Below are positions 1 through 8,412 of a stretch of 64,000 nucleotides of DNA, piece after piece. Location: NCBI RefSeq assembly GCF_026340465.1, contig NZ_JAPEPC010000001.1, positions 2,607,501-2,671,500 on the forward strand, written 5' to 3'. This DNA comes from Streptomyces sp. NBC_01306. Its GTDB lineage: Bacteria > Actinomycetota > Actinomycetes > Streptomycetales > Streptomycetaceae. The notes beneath the pieces are model-generated. The model made no database searches. It was given only the letters and a program-made list of their open reading frames with translations, and was not told the DNA's origin. The position numbers and the translations under genes are program-made. Position 1 is the first letter of the stretch. The number at the start of each line of letters is the position of its first letter.

Positions 1-1423
1 CGTAGAACGCGTTGTGGTCGAGCGCCAGGCCGGCCGTCGGGTTGGAGAAGCCGTAGCCGCCGGTCCCTCCGCTCACGAAGATGTTGTTGCGGATGTGCTG
101 CTCGTGCTGGGTGGTGGCAGGGCTGCTGTTGTCGTCCTGGACCAGATACCCGGGGATCGCCTCCTTGTTGGAGAAGGAGTTGTTGTAGATCTGGGTGTTC
201 AGGATGGGGCCCGCGCAGTTCTGGAGCAGCCGGGTGCCGTCGTTGTGGCTGACGTTGTACCGGGCGACCGTGTCGATCGTCTTCGCCCCGCTGTACGGGC
301 AGACCAGCAGGAAGCCGCCTTTGTTGTCGTGGCTGTAGTTGTACTGGAAGACCGTGTGGCTGGAGGCGCCGTCCGCGTCGAAGGACATGCCGTCGTGGCT
401 GTTCCCGCCGCCCGAGACCTCGTTGTGCTGGATCAGGGTGTCATCGGTGTTGAACGTCCAGATGCCGGCGTTGGCGGAGGGCGAACGCAGCTGGAATCCG
501 TCGACCCGGTTGCGTTCCACGACCGCGCCGCTGGTGGTGTCCAGCTTCATCCCGTCGCCGCCGATGGACTTCAGGGTGTTGTCGTGGACGCGTACGCCGG
601 TGGACGGGGTCCAGGCGCCGGGATAGACGTTCGGGTCCTGTTGCTGGCCGACCAGATCGCGCTTGGAGAACGTCGACTTGAAGTAGATGCCCTCGCGGTC
701 GACGTTCTCGATGCGGTTGTGGTGGATGTCCAGGCCGTCGTAGCTGCTGGCCTTCGCCGTGCCCTCGACGTCGATGTGGATGGCGCTGGAACCGGTGAGG
801 GTCTTGGCGTCGCCGCCCCGTACATCGTGGATGTAGAGGTGGTCGATCTCGAAGCCCTGGGCAGTGCCGTAGTCGGTGAGGCGGAGCCGGACGGCGTTGC
901 GCTCGCTGCCGGGCTCCGCGGCGTTGGTGATCTCCAGTCGGGACAGGTGGACGTACTGGGTGTTGGAGAGCAGTACGGCGTCGTGGGCGCCCGCACCATC
1001 GATCACGGCGCGGCCGTTGCCCGGACCGTAGTCGGCGATGGTGAAGGGGGCGTGGGACGATCCGGCTCCCTTCGGGGTGAGGGAACCTGTGCACGTCGCG
1101 CCTCGTTTGAAGAGGAGACGGTCACCGGGGCCGTAGGTGTGGGCGTTGGCCTGGGCGAGGGTGGTCCAGGGGTGGCGTGCCGAGCCGTCGTTCGTGGCGG
1201 GGCCTGCGGGGGCTGGGGCGGCCGCGCAGTCGACGTGGAAGGTGGCTCCGGGGTGGGGAGCCGCCTGGGCGGGGGTGGCCAGTCCGGTCACTGCCAACCC
1301 GGTCACAGCCAGACCGGTCGCTGCCAGCCCGGTCACTGCCAGCCCCGTCACAGCCAGTCTGGTCACTGCGAATGCGGTGAGGGACGCGGTGGTCAGAGGG
1401 GTGTGCGCAGGGCGAAGTCTCAT
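1..1423 (-). CDS. Secreted right-handed beta-helix protein (3' end outside window)
   Basis: Starts at ATG 1423-1421 behind GGAGGAACG and runs off the window, so about 474 residues are visible. The N-terminus is a signal peptide with an h-region built of AVTGL repeats, ending in ATPAQA|A. After that come many short turns with Asn/Gly/His-rich corners (for example HNEVSGGGNSHDG, YNNSF, IRNNIF), typical of right-handed parallel beta-helix proteins such as polysaccharide lyases and related carbohydrate-active enzymes. Its ATG overlaps the TGA of the upstream DUF2264 gene (ATGA), so the two are probably translationally coupled. Exact substrate unknown; the neighbouring sugar ABC importer suggests a polysaccharide-degrading role. 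This is inference. Confidence 0.85.
   Translation of the reverse strand, partial: MRLRPAHTPLTTASLTAFAVTRLAVTGLAVTGLAATGLAVTGLAVTGLATPAQAAPHPGATFHVDCAAAPAPAGPATNDGSARHPWTTLAQANAHTYGPGDRLLFKRGATCTGSLTPKGAGSSHAPFTIADYGPGNGRAVIDGAGAHDAVLLSNTQYVHLSRLEITNAAEPGSERNAVRLRLTDYGTAQGFEIDHLYIHDVRGGDAKTLTGSSAIHIDVEGTAKASSYDGLDIHHNRIENVDREGIYFKSTFSKRDLVGQQQDPNVYPGAWTPSTGVRVHDNTLKSIGGDGMKLDTTSGAVVERNRVDGFQLRSPSANAGIWTFNTDDTLIQHNEVSGGGNSHDGMSFDADGASSHTVFQYNYSHDNKGGFLLVCPYSGAKTIDTVARYNVSHNDGTRLLQNCAGPILNTQIYNNSFSNKEAIPGYLVQDDNSSPATTQHEQHIRNNIFVSGGTGGYGFSNPTAGLALDHNAFY
1279..1368 (-). repeat. Six 15-bp tandem repeats encoding AVTGL in the signal peptide
   Basis: Six uninterrupted 15-bp units (plus-strand form like CCAGTCCGGTCACTG) lie inside the beta-helix gene. 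Translated on the minus strand they give A-V/A-T-G/R-L five-residue units that make up the hydrophobic core of the signal peptide. Confidence 0.85.
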
Positions 1424-3759
1424 CGTTCCTCCGGGGGTTGTGGGAGCTGCGGGAGCTGCGGGAGCTGCTGATGTTCCGGGGGGTGTGGGAGCTGCGGGAG
1501 GTGCAGGACGGTGGCGGTGCTGTCCTGCCAGGTCACCTTGATCGTGCGGGGGTCGCTGACATGAATGCTCCCGAGCGCTGCGGCGGGCGCGGGGTCCGGC
1601 TCGGCAGTGAGCGAGGCGAGGCTGACGAAGAGCGACTCGGGGGCGGTGGTGACGCCGTCGAGCGCGAGGATCCGTGAGGCCGGACCGAACAGGGTCGACC
1701 CTGCGCCGAGTTGGCGTGCCATCCCTGTGTAGCCGTGGACGGGGTGGAGCTGGGCGGTGAGGTCGGTAGGCAGCTGGGAGGCGGTCGGTCCGGCTGGGGC
1801 GGGAGGGGCGAGCGCGGTCTGTGGGGTGGCCTCGTCCGGCGTGGCGGTGGTTGTAGCTCCTGTTCCGGTGGCGGTTGCCGTCGTGGTGGCAGCGCCGGAT
1901 GCGCTTGTCGTGGCGATGGCCCAGCCGGTCTGACATACGGGGGTACCGGCGTCCGCTCCGACGACCAGATGCGCACGGAGCTCTGCACGGCCGTGGACCA
2001 CTGTCGCGGAGACAATCCGTACGCCGGGGAGCGGTTCTGTCACGGACGCCACCCAATCGGGCCCGGAGGCAAGTGGTGCGGCGGGGCCACGAGGGGTGGG
2101 TTCACCGTCGATGACCAGTGCGAAGTGGTTGTCGCACGGTGAGGCAGGGGGGCCAGTGGGGAGGGCGGAACTCGCGGGAACGGTAGAACTCGCCGGGGCC
2201 GCGGAGCTTACCGAACCGGTAGGACGACCCGTATCCGTGCCGGTACTGACGGCGCTCGTGAATCCGGCGCTTGTGAATCCGCGGCTCGTAAATCCGGTGC
2301 GGGTGGAGTACGCATAGCGGGAATACCCCGGGTCGTCGCCCTCGCCGACGTGGTTACTGCCGTGATTGTGGAGACGTACGAGCCCGTCCATCGCGGTGGA
2401 CTGGATCAGCATGGCGGGCGGATCAAGCACGGTCACGGCATCTGCCGTCTCGGCGGGCAGCGGCTCCTCCGCCGCTGTCCAGACCGGATGGCCGGGTGGC
2501 ATCAGCAACCCGAGGAACCCCTTGGACGCCCAGTAGGGCGATGCGGGGCCCGAGTACGGCTGGATGATCGGTTCGTACGGGCCGTGCCAGCCCAGAGTGA
2601 GCAGTCCGTGTTCGTCGGTCGCGCCGGTCGTGCTGGTCGCGCCGGTCGTGCTGGTCGCACCGGTCGCGCGGCGGCGCGCCAAACGGCTGGGGACGGCCGG
2701 GGCCACGGGAGTTACTGCGGCTACCGGAGCCAACGGGCCCACCGGAGCCAACGGGCCCCGGCCAGCTTCCGGGTCCGCATCCCGATCCAGGAAGTACCGC
2801 AGAGTTCCGGAGGCCAGGCGGCGGGTGGCCCCGGGTGTCAGCGGGGTGTGGCCGGTCATGGCGCCGAGCCAGGGGGCGGCCGCGGCGGCGAACCGGTAGC
2901 TGAGCGAGCGGCCGTACGGCATCGGCGCCCCGTCCGCGCCGAACATCCGCGTGTACGCGTCCAGGTGGGCGTGCAGCCGGGGCCCGTACCGGGCGAGCAG
3001 TTCCTTGTCCTCGCCCAGATGGGCGTGCAGGACCGGGTAGAAGTGCATTGCCCAGGCGTTGTAGTGGTCGAAGGAACGGTTGGGGCCGTCGCTGTACCAG
3101 CCGTCGCCGAGCCACCATTCCTCGATGCGTTCCAGTGCACGGTCGATCGTCTGCCGCGCCCGGTCGGTCTCGATTCCGGCGTCCTGCAGAAAGCCGGCGA
3201 CAGTGAGCCCGAAGAGCCACCAGTTGTTGTTCACGGGCGACGGGCCGAGCGCGGGCAGCAGCCAGTCGACGGCCTGCTGCTGTGTGCGGCCGTCGAGGGT
3301 CTCCCAGAGCCAGGGCTGTGTGAGGCGCAGACCGAGCGCGACGGATGCGGATTCCACCAGGGCCTGCGGGGTTTCTGTTATCCGGGGCCAGCGGTCCGCG
3401 TCGCCCGGGCCCGCCTCCTCCGCACTGGGCGACGTGCCCGCCATGAGGCCCTCGGCGTAACGCGGGAGGAAGCCGTGCGGATCATCGCCCGCCGCACCGG
3501 CGACCCGGAAGGCGGCAAGGAGCCAGGTGCGGGCGTACCCTTCAAGGCCGTCGGAGCGCGGGCCCGACCAACTGGGCCGGTGGCCGGGGAGATTGATCAG
3601 ACCATGACGGGGCGAGGCGTAGGGCCGCACGGCCAGCAGCAGTTCATCGGCCGCACCCTCCCATTCGGCACGGTTCCAGCCGGTGTACGGGCTGAGCCGG
3701 CTGGTCGGGACGGGCCGGCCCGGTGGACTGATCCGGCTCGACAGGTTCGGGCTCAGCAT
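1420..3759 (-). CDS. DUF2264 domain protein, probable carbohydrate-active enzyme
   Basis: 779 residues from ATG 3759, chosen because GGGAG lies just upstream and conserved sequence begins a few dozen residues later; the frame is open further upstream. Residues about 10-340 carry the DUF2264 pattern: RTWLLAAFR, a NNNWWLF segment, a WYSDGPNRSFDHYNAWAMH segment and PYGRSLSYRF, rich in Trp/Tyr/His like alpha-toroid glycan-binding enzymes. I recall DUF2264 relatives being classed with glycoside hydrolases active on uronic acids, but cannot confirm that here. No signal peptide is evident, so it is probably cytoplasmic. The C-terminal half contains Thr/Ala/Gly repeat linkers and ends in LPQ repeats. 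Coupled to the beta-helix gene by a 4-bp overlap and divergent from the regulator. Confidence 0.8.
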   Translation of the reverse strand: MLSPNLSSRISPPGRPVPTSRLSPYTGWNRAEWEGAADELLLAVRPYASPRHGLINLPGHRPSWSGPRSDGLEGYARTWLLAAFRVAGAAGDDPHGFLPRYAEGLMAGTSPSAEEAGPGDADRWPRITETPQALVESASVALGLRLTQPWLWETLDGRTQQQAVDWLLPALGPSPVNNNWWLFGLTVAGFLQDAGIETDRARQTIDRALERIEEWWLGDGWYSDGPNRSFDHYNAWAMHFYPVLHAHLGEDKELLARYGPRLHAHLDAYTRMFGADGAPMPYGRSLSYRFAAAAAPWLGAMTGHTPLTPGATRRLASGTLRYFLDRDADPEAGRGPLAPVGPLAPVAAVTPVAPAVPSRLARRRATGATSTTGATSTTGATDEHGLLTLGWHGPYEPIIQPYSGPASPYWASKGFLGLLMPPGHPVWTAAEEPLPAETADAVTVLDPPAMLIQSTAMDGLVRLHNHGSNHVGEGDDPGYSRYAYSTRTGFTSRGFTSAGFTSAVSTGTDTGRPTGSVSSAAPASSTVPASSALPTGPPASPCDNHFALVIDGEPTPRGPAAPLASGPDWVASVTEPLPGVRIVSATVVHGRAELRAHLVVGADAGTPVCQTGWAIATTSASGAATTTATATGTGATTTATPDEATPQTALAPPAPAGPTASQLPTDLTAQLHPVHGYTGMARQLGAGSTLFGPASRILALDGVTTAPESLFVSLASLTAEPDPAPAAALGSIHVSDPRTIKVTWQDSTATVLHLPQLPHPPEHQQLPQLPQLPQPPEER
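2251..2295 (-). repeat. Three 15-bp tandem repeats in the DUF2264 gene
   Basis: Three units of the form GGCGCTCGTGAATCC at exact 15-bp spacing; in the gene frame they encode a GFTSA-like five-residue repeat in a low-complexity linker. Confidence 0.8.
2617..2670 (-). repeat. Three 18-bp tandem repeats in the DUF2264 gene
   Basis: Three units of GGTCGCGCCGGTCGTGCT (last copy diverged) encode a six-residue GATSTT repeat in a linker between the two halves of the DUF2264 protein. Confidence 0.8.
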
Positions 3760-3809
3760 GATGCTCCCTGGGGGCGGACTTCGTCGTCGCCCGGCATCTT
3801 GAACCCACG

Positions 3810-3866
3810 AATGATCGAACGTCAATGCATGAGTGACGAATGATCGAAACTCCCATCGTTCGATCA
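3810..3866. promoter_or_regulatory. Candidate operator in the DUF2264/regulator divergent region
   Basis: TGATCGAA occurs at 3812-3819 and 3841-3848, and its inverse TTCGATCA at 3859-3866. The last two form an inverted repeat with 8-bp arms and a 10-bp spacer. GAATGATCGAAA (3838-3849) recurs in inverse orientation at 5250-5261 ahead of the ABC operon. The likely ligand is the regulator encoded at 4015; this is inferred from position and repetition only. The rest of the 255-bp gap is a C-rich stretch (3918-4000) with degenerate CCACCACACAGC-like repeats. Confidence 0.65.
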
Positions 3867-4014
3867 AATTGCACTAGGGTCTGGCCGTGGCGGCCGGCCC
3901 TGCCGAGCCGGCCGCCACACATCCATCCATCACGCATCCGCCCACCACACAGCCGTCCACCACACAGCGACCCACCAGACAGCCACCCACCAGACCGCGA
4001 GGGGGACCACCGCC

Positions 4015-5139
4015 GTGCGCGAGAGTGCCGACGAACGCCATGACCGACTGCTTGAGTTCGTACGGGAGCAGGGATCGGCCCGCGTCTCCGATCTCGCGGC
4101 GCAGCTCGGCGTCTCCCCCGTCACGGTCCGGCGGGACGTCGAGACACTGGCGGAACGCGGGCTGCTCGACCGGGTGCACGGCTCGGTCTCCTGGCCGCGG
4201 TCCGCGGCAGCCACAGCCGGAACAGCGGCACCGCCCGGAGGCAGCGGCCTGGTCCTCGGGCTGCTGGTCCCCTCGGCGACGTACTACTTCGCCGAAGTGA
4301 TCAGAGGTGCCCACGACGCGGCCGCGCAGGCCGGCGCACGGCTGATCCTGCGGATCTCCGACTACCGCCCCAAGGAGGACAAGGCCCGCGCCGAGGGCCT
4401 GCTCGCGGCGGGCGCCGAGGGCCTGCTGATCGCGCCGGGCTGGCAGGCCGCGGGCGACCGGGCGGCGTACGGCGACTGGATGTCGGAGCTGCCCGTACCC
4501 GCCGTACTCCTGGAACGGCAGCCCGCATTGGGCAGCCCCCTCGACGACATGGACCGGGTCTGTTCCGACCACCGGCACGGGGTGCTGCTGGCCGTGCGCC
4601 ATCTGATCCGCCTCGGTCACGGCGCACCGTTGCTCGTCGCTCGCACGGACAGCCCGACCGCGCTCGCGGTACGGACCGGCTACGACGAGGCACTGGGCGC
4701 GCTGGGCCTGGAACAGCCGCGCCCCGTGATCGATTCGGTCCCGGCCGAACTGGACCGGAGCCGCTTCGAGGAGGCCGTACGGGCCGTGCAGTCCGCGGTG
4801 GCCACCGGGGGCGTGACGGCGGCCCTGGTTCACAACGACGTGGATGCCATCCATCTGGTGCAGCGCCTGGCCGAGTTGGGCGTACGCGTGCCGGAGGACC
4901 TGGCCCTGGTCGCCTACGACGACGAGGTGGCCGCCCTGGCGGACACTCCGCTCACCGCGGTGGCTCCGCCGAAACGCCAGGTCGGACTGCACGGGACCCG
5001 GATGCTGATCGAGCGGCTGGGCACGGGACCGCGCAGCCGGACACCGGAACGCCAGGAGCAGGAGGAGCCGGGCCGGCATCTGGCGCTGCTGCCCAGGCTG
5101 CACGTACGGATTTCCTGCGGGGCCGCCGCACCTCGGTAG
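4015..5139 (+). CDS. DeoR-type HTH / LacI-type sensor transcriptional regulator
   Basis: 374 residues from GTG 4015, with GAGGGGGA nine bases upstream. Residues about 5-58 form a DeoR-like winged helix (RLLEFVREQGSARVSDLAAQLGVSP is followed by VTVRRDVETLAERGLL). Residues about 80-345 form a periplasmic-binding-protein-like sugar sensor of the LacI type (GLVLGLLVPSATYYFAEVIR near its start, LALVAYDDEVAAL near its end). Such hybrids usually repress sugar catabolism genes and are released by the transported sugar or a derivative. It lies between the divergent enzyme genes and the transporter operon, and both control regions share a TGATCGAA motif, so it very likely controls both. Inducer unknown. 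Confidence 0.9.
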   Translation: MRESADERHDRLLEFVREQGSARVSDLAAQLGVSPVTVRRDVETLAERGLLDRVHGSVSWPRSAAATAGTAAPPGGSGLVLGLLVPSATYYFAEVIRGAHDAAAQAGARLILRISDYRPKEDKARAEGLLAAGAEGLLIAPGWQAAGDRAAYGDWMSELPVPAVLLERQPALGSPLDDMDRVCSDHRHGVLLAVRHLIRLGHGAPLLVARTDSPTALAVRTGYDEALGALGLEQPRPVIDSVPAELDRSRFEEAVRAVQSAVATGGVTAALVHNDVDAIHLVQRLAELGVRVPEDLALVAYDDEVAALADTPLTAVAPPKRQVGLHGTRMLIERLGTGPRSRTPERQEQEEPGRHLALLPRLHVRISCGAAAPR

Positions 5140-5161
5140 AGGCGCCGCCGCACCCCGTGAA

Positions 5162-5226
5162 GGTGCCGACTCCCGTCCGGTGGAGATGCCCACTCCTGTC
5201 CGATGGGGGTGCCGACTCCCGTCCGG
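5162..5226. repeat. Three 23-bp direct repeats upstream of the ABC operon
   Basis: GGTGCCGACTCCCGTCCGG is present exactly at 5162-5180 and 5208-5226, with a 15/19 match at 5185-5203, giving a strict 23-bp period. It begins just after the regulator gene and ends just before the promoter region. Confidence 0.8.
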
Positions 5227-5249
5227 ATTTCGATAACACTCTGATCTTT

Positions 5250-5261
5250 TTTCGATCATTC
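5250..5261. promoter_or_regulatory. Candidate operator of the ABC transporter operon
   Basis: TTTCGATCATTC is the exact inverse of 3838-3849 in the other control region of this locus. It sits 13 bp upstream of the -35 box, with a second weaker TTTCGATAA at 5228-5236. Confidence 0.65.
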
Positions 5262-5273
5262 AATCTTTCGCTC

Positions 5274-5302
5274 TTGACTTCGGTCATTGCGGGGCCAAGG
5301 AT
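5274..5302 (+). promoter_or_regulatory. Housekeeping-type promoter for the ABC transporter operon
   Basis: TTGACT (5274-5279) and AAGGAT (5297-5302) with 17-bp spacing fit the Streptomyces vegetative sigma consensus. The first gene starts 42 bp downstream. Confidence 0.6.
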
Positions 5303-5344
5303 CACGGCCAACGTCAATGTCGCCGCTAGCTCAGGAGTCTCGCT

Positions 5345-6664
5345 GTGAGCCGCAGTTGGAGCAGAACGACCCTTTCCATAGCCGGCGCCGCCACTGCCCT
5401 GGCCGTCCTCACGGCCTGCGGCAGCAGCGGCGACGACTCCGCGAAGGGCACGAACGGCAAGCCTGTGACCATCACGTTCTGGGGCTGGGCCAAGGGCTCC
5501 AAGGAGACCGTGGACGCGTTCAACGCCTCGCACAAGAACATCCACGTGAAGTACGAGGAGATCCCGTCCGGCAATGCCGGCGGCTACGCCAAGATCTCCA
5601 ACGCGGTCAAGGCGGGCAACGCCCCCGACCTGGTCTCCATCGAGTACCCCCAGCTGCCGGAGTACGTCAGCCAGGGCGCGCTCCAGGACATCAGCAAGTA
5701 CATGACCGACGACGTCAAGAAGAAGTTCCTGCCGCAGGCCGTTGAGCAGACCACGCTGGGCGGCAAGAACTGGGCTGTCCCGTTCGACGCGTCGCCGCAG
5801 GCCTTCTACTACCGGAAGGACCTGTTCAGCAAGTACGGGATCGCGGTACCCAAGACCTGGGACGACTTCCGCAAGGCCGCGGAGAAGGTCAAGAAGGCCG
5901 ACAAGAAGGCCCGCATCGGCACCTTCTTCCCTGATGACCCGACCACCTTCGAGGCGATGGCCTGGCAGGCCGGCGCCCAGTGGTTCAAGGCGGACGGGGA
6001 CACCTGGAAGGTCAACACCACGGACTCCGCCACCAACAAGGTCGCCGGCTACTGGCAGGGGCTGATCAAGGACGACCTGATCCGCTCGCAGGCCTCCTTC
6101 AGCCCGGAGTGGACCAACTCCCTCAAGAACGGCGGCACCATCGGGTACCTCGGCGCCGCCTGGGGTGCCGGAGTCCTGAAGTCCACGCTGCCCGAGCAGA
6201 AGGGCAAGTGGGCCATCGCCCCGATGCCGACCTGGGACGGGCAGGCCGCCAGCGGCATGCTCGGTGGCTCCACCTGGGCCGTGACCAAGGACAGCAAGCA
6301 CGCCGACGCGGCAGTCGAGTTCGCCAAGTGGATGTCGACCACGCAGGACGGCATCAAGGCCCGTATCTCTTCGGGCACTTCGAGCGCCTACCCGGCCGCG
6401 ACCGAGCTGCTGCCCGCCGCGAAGAAGGCCTTCGACGCCTCGTACTACGGCGGCCAGGACATCTACCAGCTGTTCGGCACCGCAGCAGCCTCGATCAAGC
6501 CGGGCTGGACCTGGGGCCCGGCGACCGGCACCACGAACACCGCGATCAAGGACCAGTTCGGCAAGGTCGCCAGCGGTGGCGCCACGGTCAGCGGGTCGGT
6601 CAAGGCCGGCCATGACGCGACCGTCCAGGAGCTGAAGAAGCGCGGCCTGAAGGTCGAGGGCTGA
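5345..6664 (+). CDS. Sugar ABC transporter substrate-binding lipoprotein
   Basis: 439 residues from GTG 5345, with AGGAG eight bases upstream. A lipoprotein signal ends in LTAC (Cys about 25), so the protein is anchored outside the membrane. The rest is a solute-binding protein of the family that takes oligosaccharides (VTITFWGWAKGS start, NAPDLVSIEY, WAVPFDASPQAFYYRKDLF, GMLGGSTWAVTKDSKHADAA). It delivers the sugar to the two permeases immediately downstream. Substrate cannot be read from sequence; the linked DUF2264 and beta-helix genes suggest a plant or microbial polysaccharide fragment. Confidence 0.95.
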   Translation: MSRSWSRTTLSIAGAATALAVLTACGSSGDDSAKGTNGKPVTITFWGWAKGSKETVDAFNASHKNIHVKYEEIPSGNAGGYAKISNAVKAGNAPDLVSIEYPQLPEYVSQGALQDISKYMTDDVKKKFLPQAVEQTTLGGKNWAVPFDASPQAFYYRKDLFSKYGIAVPKTWDDFRKAAEKVKKADKKARIGTFFPDDPTTFEAMAWQAGAQWFKADGDTWKVNTTDSATNKVAGYWQGLIKDDLIRSQASFSPEWTNSLKNGGTIGYLGAAWGAGVLKSTLPEQKGKWAIAPMPTWDGQAASGMLGGSTWAVTKDSKHADAAVEFAKWMSTTQDGIKARISSGTSSAYPAATELLPAAKKAFDASYYGGQDIYQLFGTAAASIKPGWTWGPATGTTNTAIKDQFGKVASGGATVSGSVKAGHDATVQELKKRGLKVEG

Positions 6665-6670
6665 CCGGTT

Positions 6671-7558
6671 ATGAAGGCCCGCACCCGCGCCGCCGCGATC
6701 CTGCTGACCCCGTTCTACGTCCTGTTCACCGCTGTGATGCTGGTGCCGATCGGATACGCGGTCTGGCTCAGCCTCTTCACCGAGAAGCAGTCGGGACTGG
6801 GGTTCGGCGGCTCCGAGTCCGTGTTCTCGGGTCTCGACAACTATGCGGCGGCGCTGGGTGACCGGGCTTTCCGTGAGGGCTTCGGCGTACTGCTCGGATA
6901 CTGCGTCATCTACATCCCCCTGATGGTCTGCGGCGCCCTCGCACTCGCACTGCTGCTGGACTCCGCGCTGGCCCGCGCCAAACGCTTCTTCCAGCTCGCG
7001 CTCTTCCTGCCGCACGCCGTTCCAGGCATCATCGCGGCGCTGATCTGGGTCTACCTCTACACACCCGGGCTGAGTCCGGTGGTCTCCGCGATGCACTCGG
7101 GCGGCATCGGCTTCGACTTCTTCTCCTCGTCGGGCGCTCTGCCCTCCGTCGTCAACATCGCGCTGTGGGAGTGGCTCGGCTACAACATGGTGATCTTCTA
7201 CGCCGCCCTGCAGGCCATCGACCGCTCGGTTCTCGAAGCGGCCACGGTGGACGGCGCCGGGGGCTGGCGCACAGCCGTCAGCATCAAACTCCCGCTGATC
7301 CGTGCTTCTGTGGTGATGGTCGCGCTCTTCACCATCATCGGTTCGCTCCAGCTGTTCACCGAGCCGCTGATCCTCAACAGCGGCGCCGGGTCCGCCGTCT
7401 CCTCCACCTGGACACCGAACATGTACGCGTACACCGCCGCCTTCTCCCGCAACGACTACGGGCTCGCGGCGTCCGCCTCCGTGCTCCTGGCTCTCACCGC
7501 CGCACTGCTGTCGTTCCTCGTCACCCGCTTCACCGGCCGTAAGGGGAAGAACGCATGA
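6671..7558 (+). CDS. Sugar ABC transporter permease, MalF type
   Basis: 295 residues with six hydrophobic segments. The ATPase-contacting EAA loop is visible as EAATVDGAGGWRTAVSIKLP around residues 191-210. It starts six bases after the binding-protein gene and overlaps the next permease by ATGA. No ATPase gene follows; in Streptomyces several sugar importers share the ATPase MsiK encoded elsewhere, which probably applies here. Confidence 0.95.
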   Translation: MKARTRAAAILLTPFYVLFTAVMLVPIGYAVWLSLFTEKQSGLGFGGSESVFSGLDNYAAALGDRAFREGFGVLLGYCVIYIPLMVCGALALALLLDSALARAKRFFQLALFLPHAVPGIIAALIWVYLYTPGLSPVVSAMHSGGIGFDFFSSSGALPSVVNIALWEWLGYNMVIFYAALQAIDRSVLEAATVDGAGGWRTAVSIKLPLIRASVVMVALFTIIGSLQLFTEPLILNSGAGSAVSSTWTPNMYAYTAAFSRNDYGLAASASVLLALTAALLSFLVTRFTGRKGKNA

Positions 7559-8412
7559 GCCCCCGCCCGGCACCGAAGAACCGCTGGCTCTCGAAGACCG
7601 CGGTCAACGGCGCGCTGGTCCTCGCCGTCGTCTACATGCTCTTCCCTCTCATCTGGCTGGTCACCGCCTCCACCAAGGACACCGGCGGGCTGCTCTCCGG
7701 CAACGCCTTCTCGTTCAAGGGCTTCAACCTCGGCCAGAACATCTCCGACCTGGCCTCCTACGGTGGCGGCGTCTACTTCCGCTGGTACGGGAACAGCCTG
7801 CTGTACGCGGGTGTGGGCGCCGTCCTCTGCTCACTGATCTGCGTCGCCGCCGGATACGCCTTCGACAAGTACGAGTTCCGGGGCAAGGAGAAGCTCTTCG
7901 GGCTCGTCCTGCTGGGCGTGCTGGTGCCCACCACCGCACTCGCGCTGCCGATGTATCTGCTGGCCAGCAAGATCGGCATCGTCAACACCTACTGGTCGGT
8001 GCTGATCCCGGTCCTGGTCAACCCCTTCGGCGTCTACCTCGCCCGGGTCTTCAGCGCCGGCTACATCCCGAATGAGGCGCTGGAGGCAGCCCGTATCGAC
8101 GGGGCCGGTGAGCTGCGGACCTTCTGGTCCATCGGTATGCCCATGATGATGCCGGGGTTCGTGACGATCTTCCTCTTCCAGTTCACGGCGATCTGGAACA
8201 ACTTCTTCCTCCCCCTGGTCATGCTCTCGGACCGCGATCTCTTCCCCTTGAGCCTCGGCCTGTACTCGTGGAACACCAACACCCATGGCGAGCCGAGCTT
8301 CTATCCGCTCGTGGTCACCGGCTCCCTCCTCGCCGTCATCCCCCTGATCGTCGCCTTCGTCTCGCTCCAGCGGCACTGGAAGGCCGGTCTGACCGCCGGA
8401 AGCGTCAAATGA
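7555..8412 (+). CDS. Sugar ABC transporter permease, MalG type
   Basis: 285 residues, six membrane segments, EAA loop EALEAARIDGAGELRTFWSI near residues 177-196. It overlaps the upstream permease by 4 bp, and its own TGA overlaps a following ATG (8409), so translation can continue into the repeat-filled stretch before the dehydrogenase. It forms a heterodimeric channel with the 6671 product. Confidence 0.95.
   Translation: MSPRPAPKNRWLSKTAVNGALVLAVVYMLFPLIWLVTASTKDTGGLLSGNAFSFKGFNLGQNISDLASYGGGVYFRWYGNSLLYAGVGAVLCSLICVAAGYAFDKYEFRGKEKLFGLVLLGVLVPTTALALPMYLLASKIGIVNTYWSVLIPVLVNPFGVYLARVFSAGYIPNEALEAARIDGAGELRTFWSIGMPMMMPGFVTIFLFQFTAIWNNFFLPLVMLSDRDLFPLSLGLYSWNTNTHGEPSFYPLVVTGSLLAVIPLIVAFVSLQRHWKAGLTAGSVK

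Noticed and set aside
14..1471. 485-residue plus-strand open frame
   Set aside because: Antisense to the clearly structured beta-helix gene.
4952..7573. 873-residue minus-strand open frame
   Set aside because: Antisense to the transporter operon, with no domain or ribosome site.
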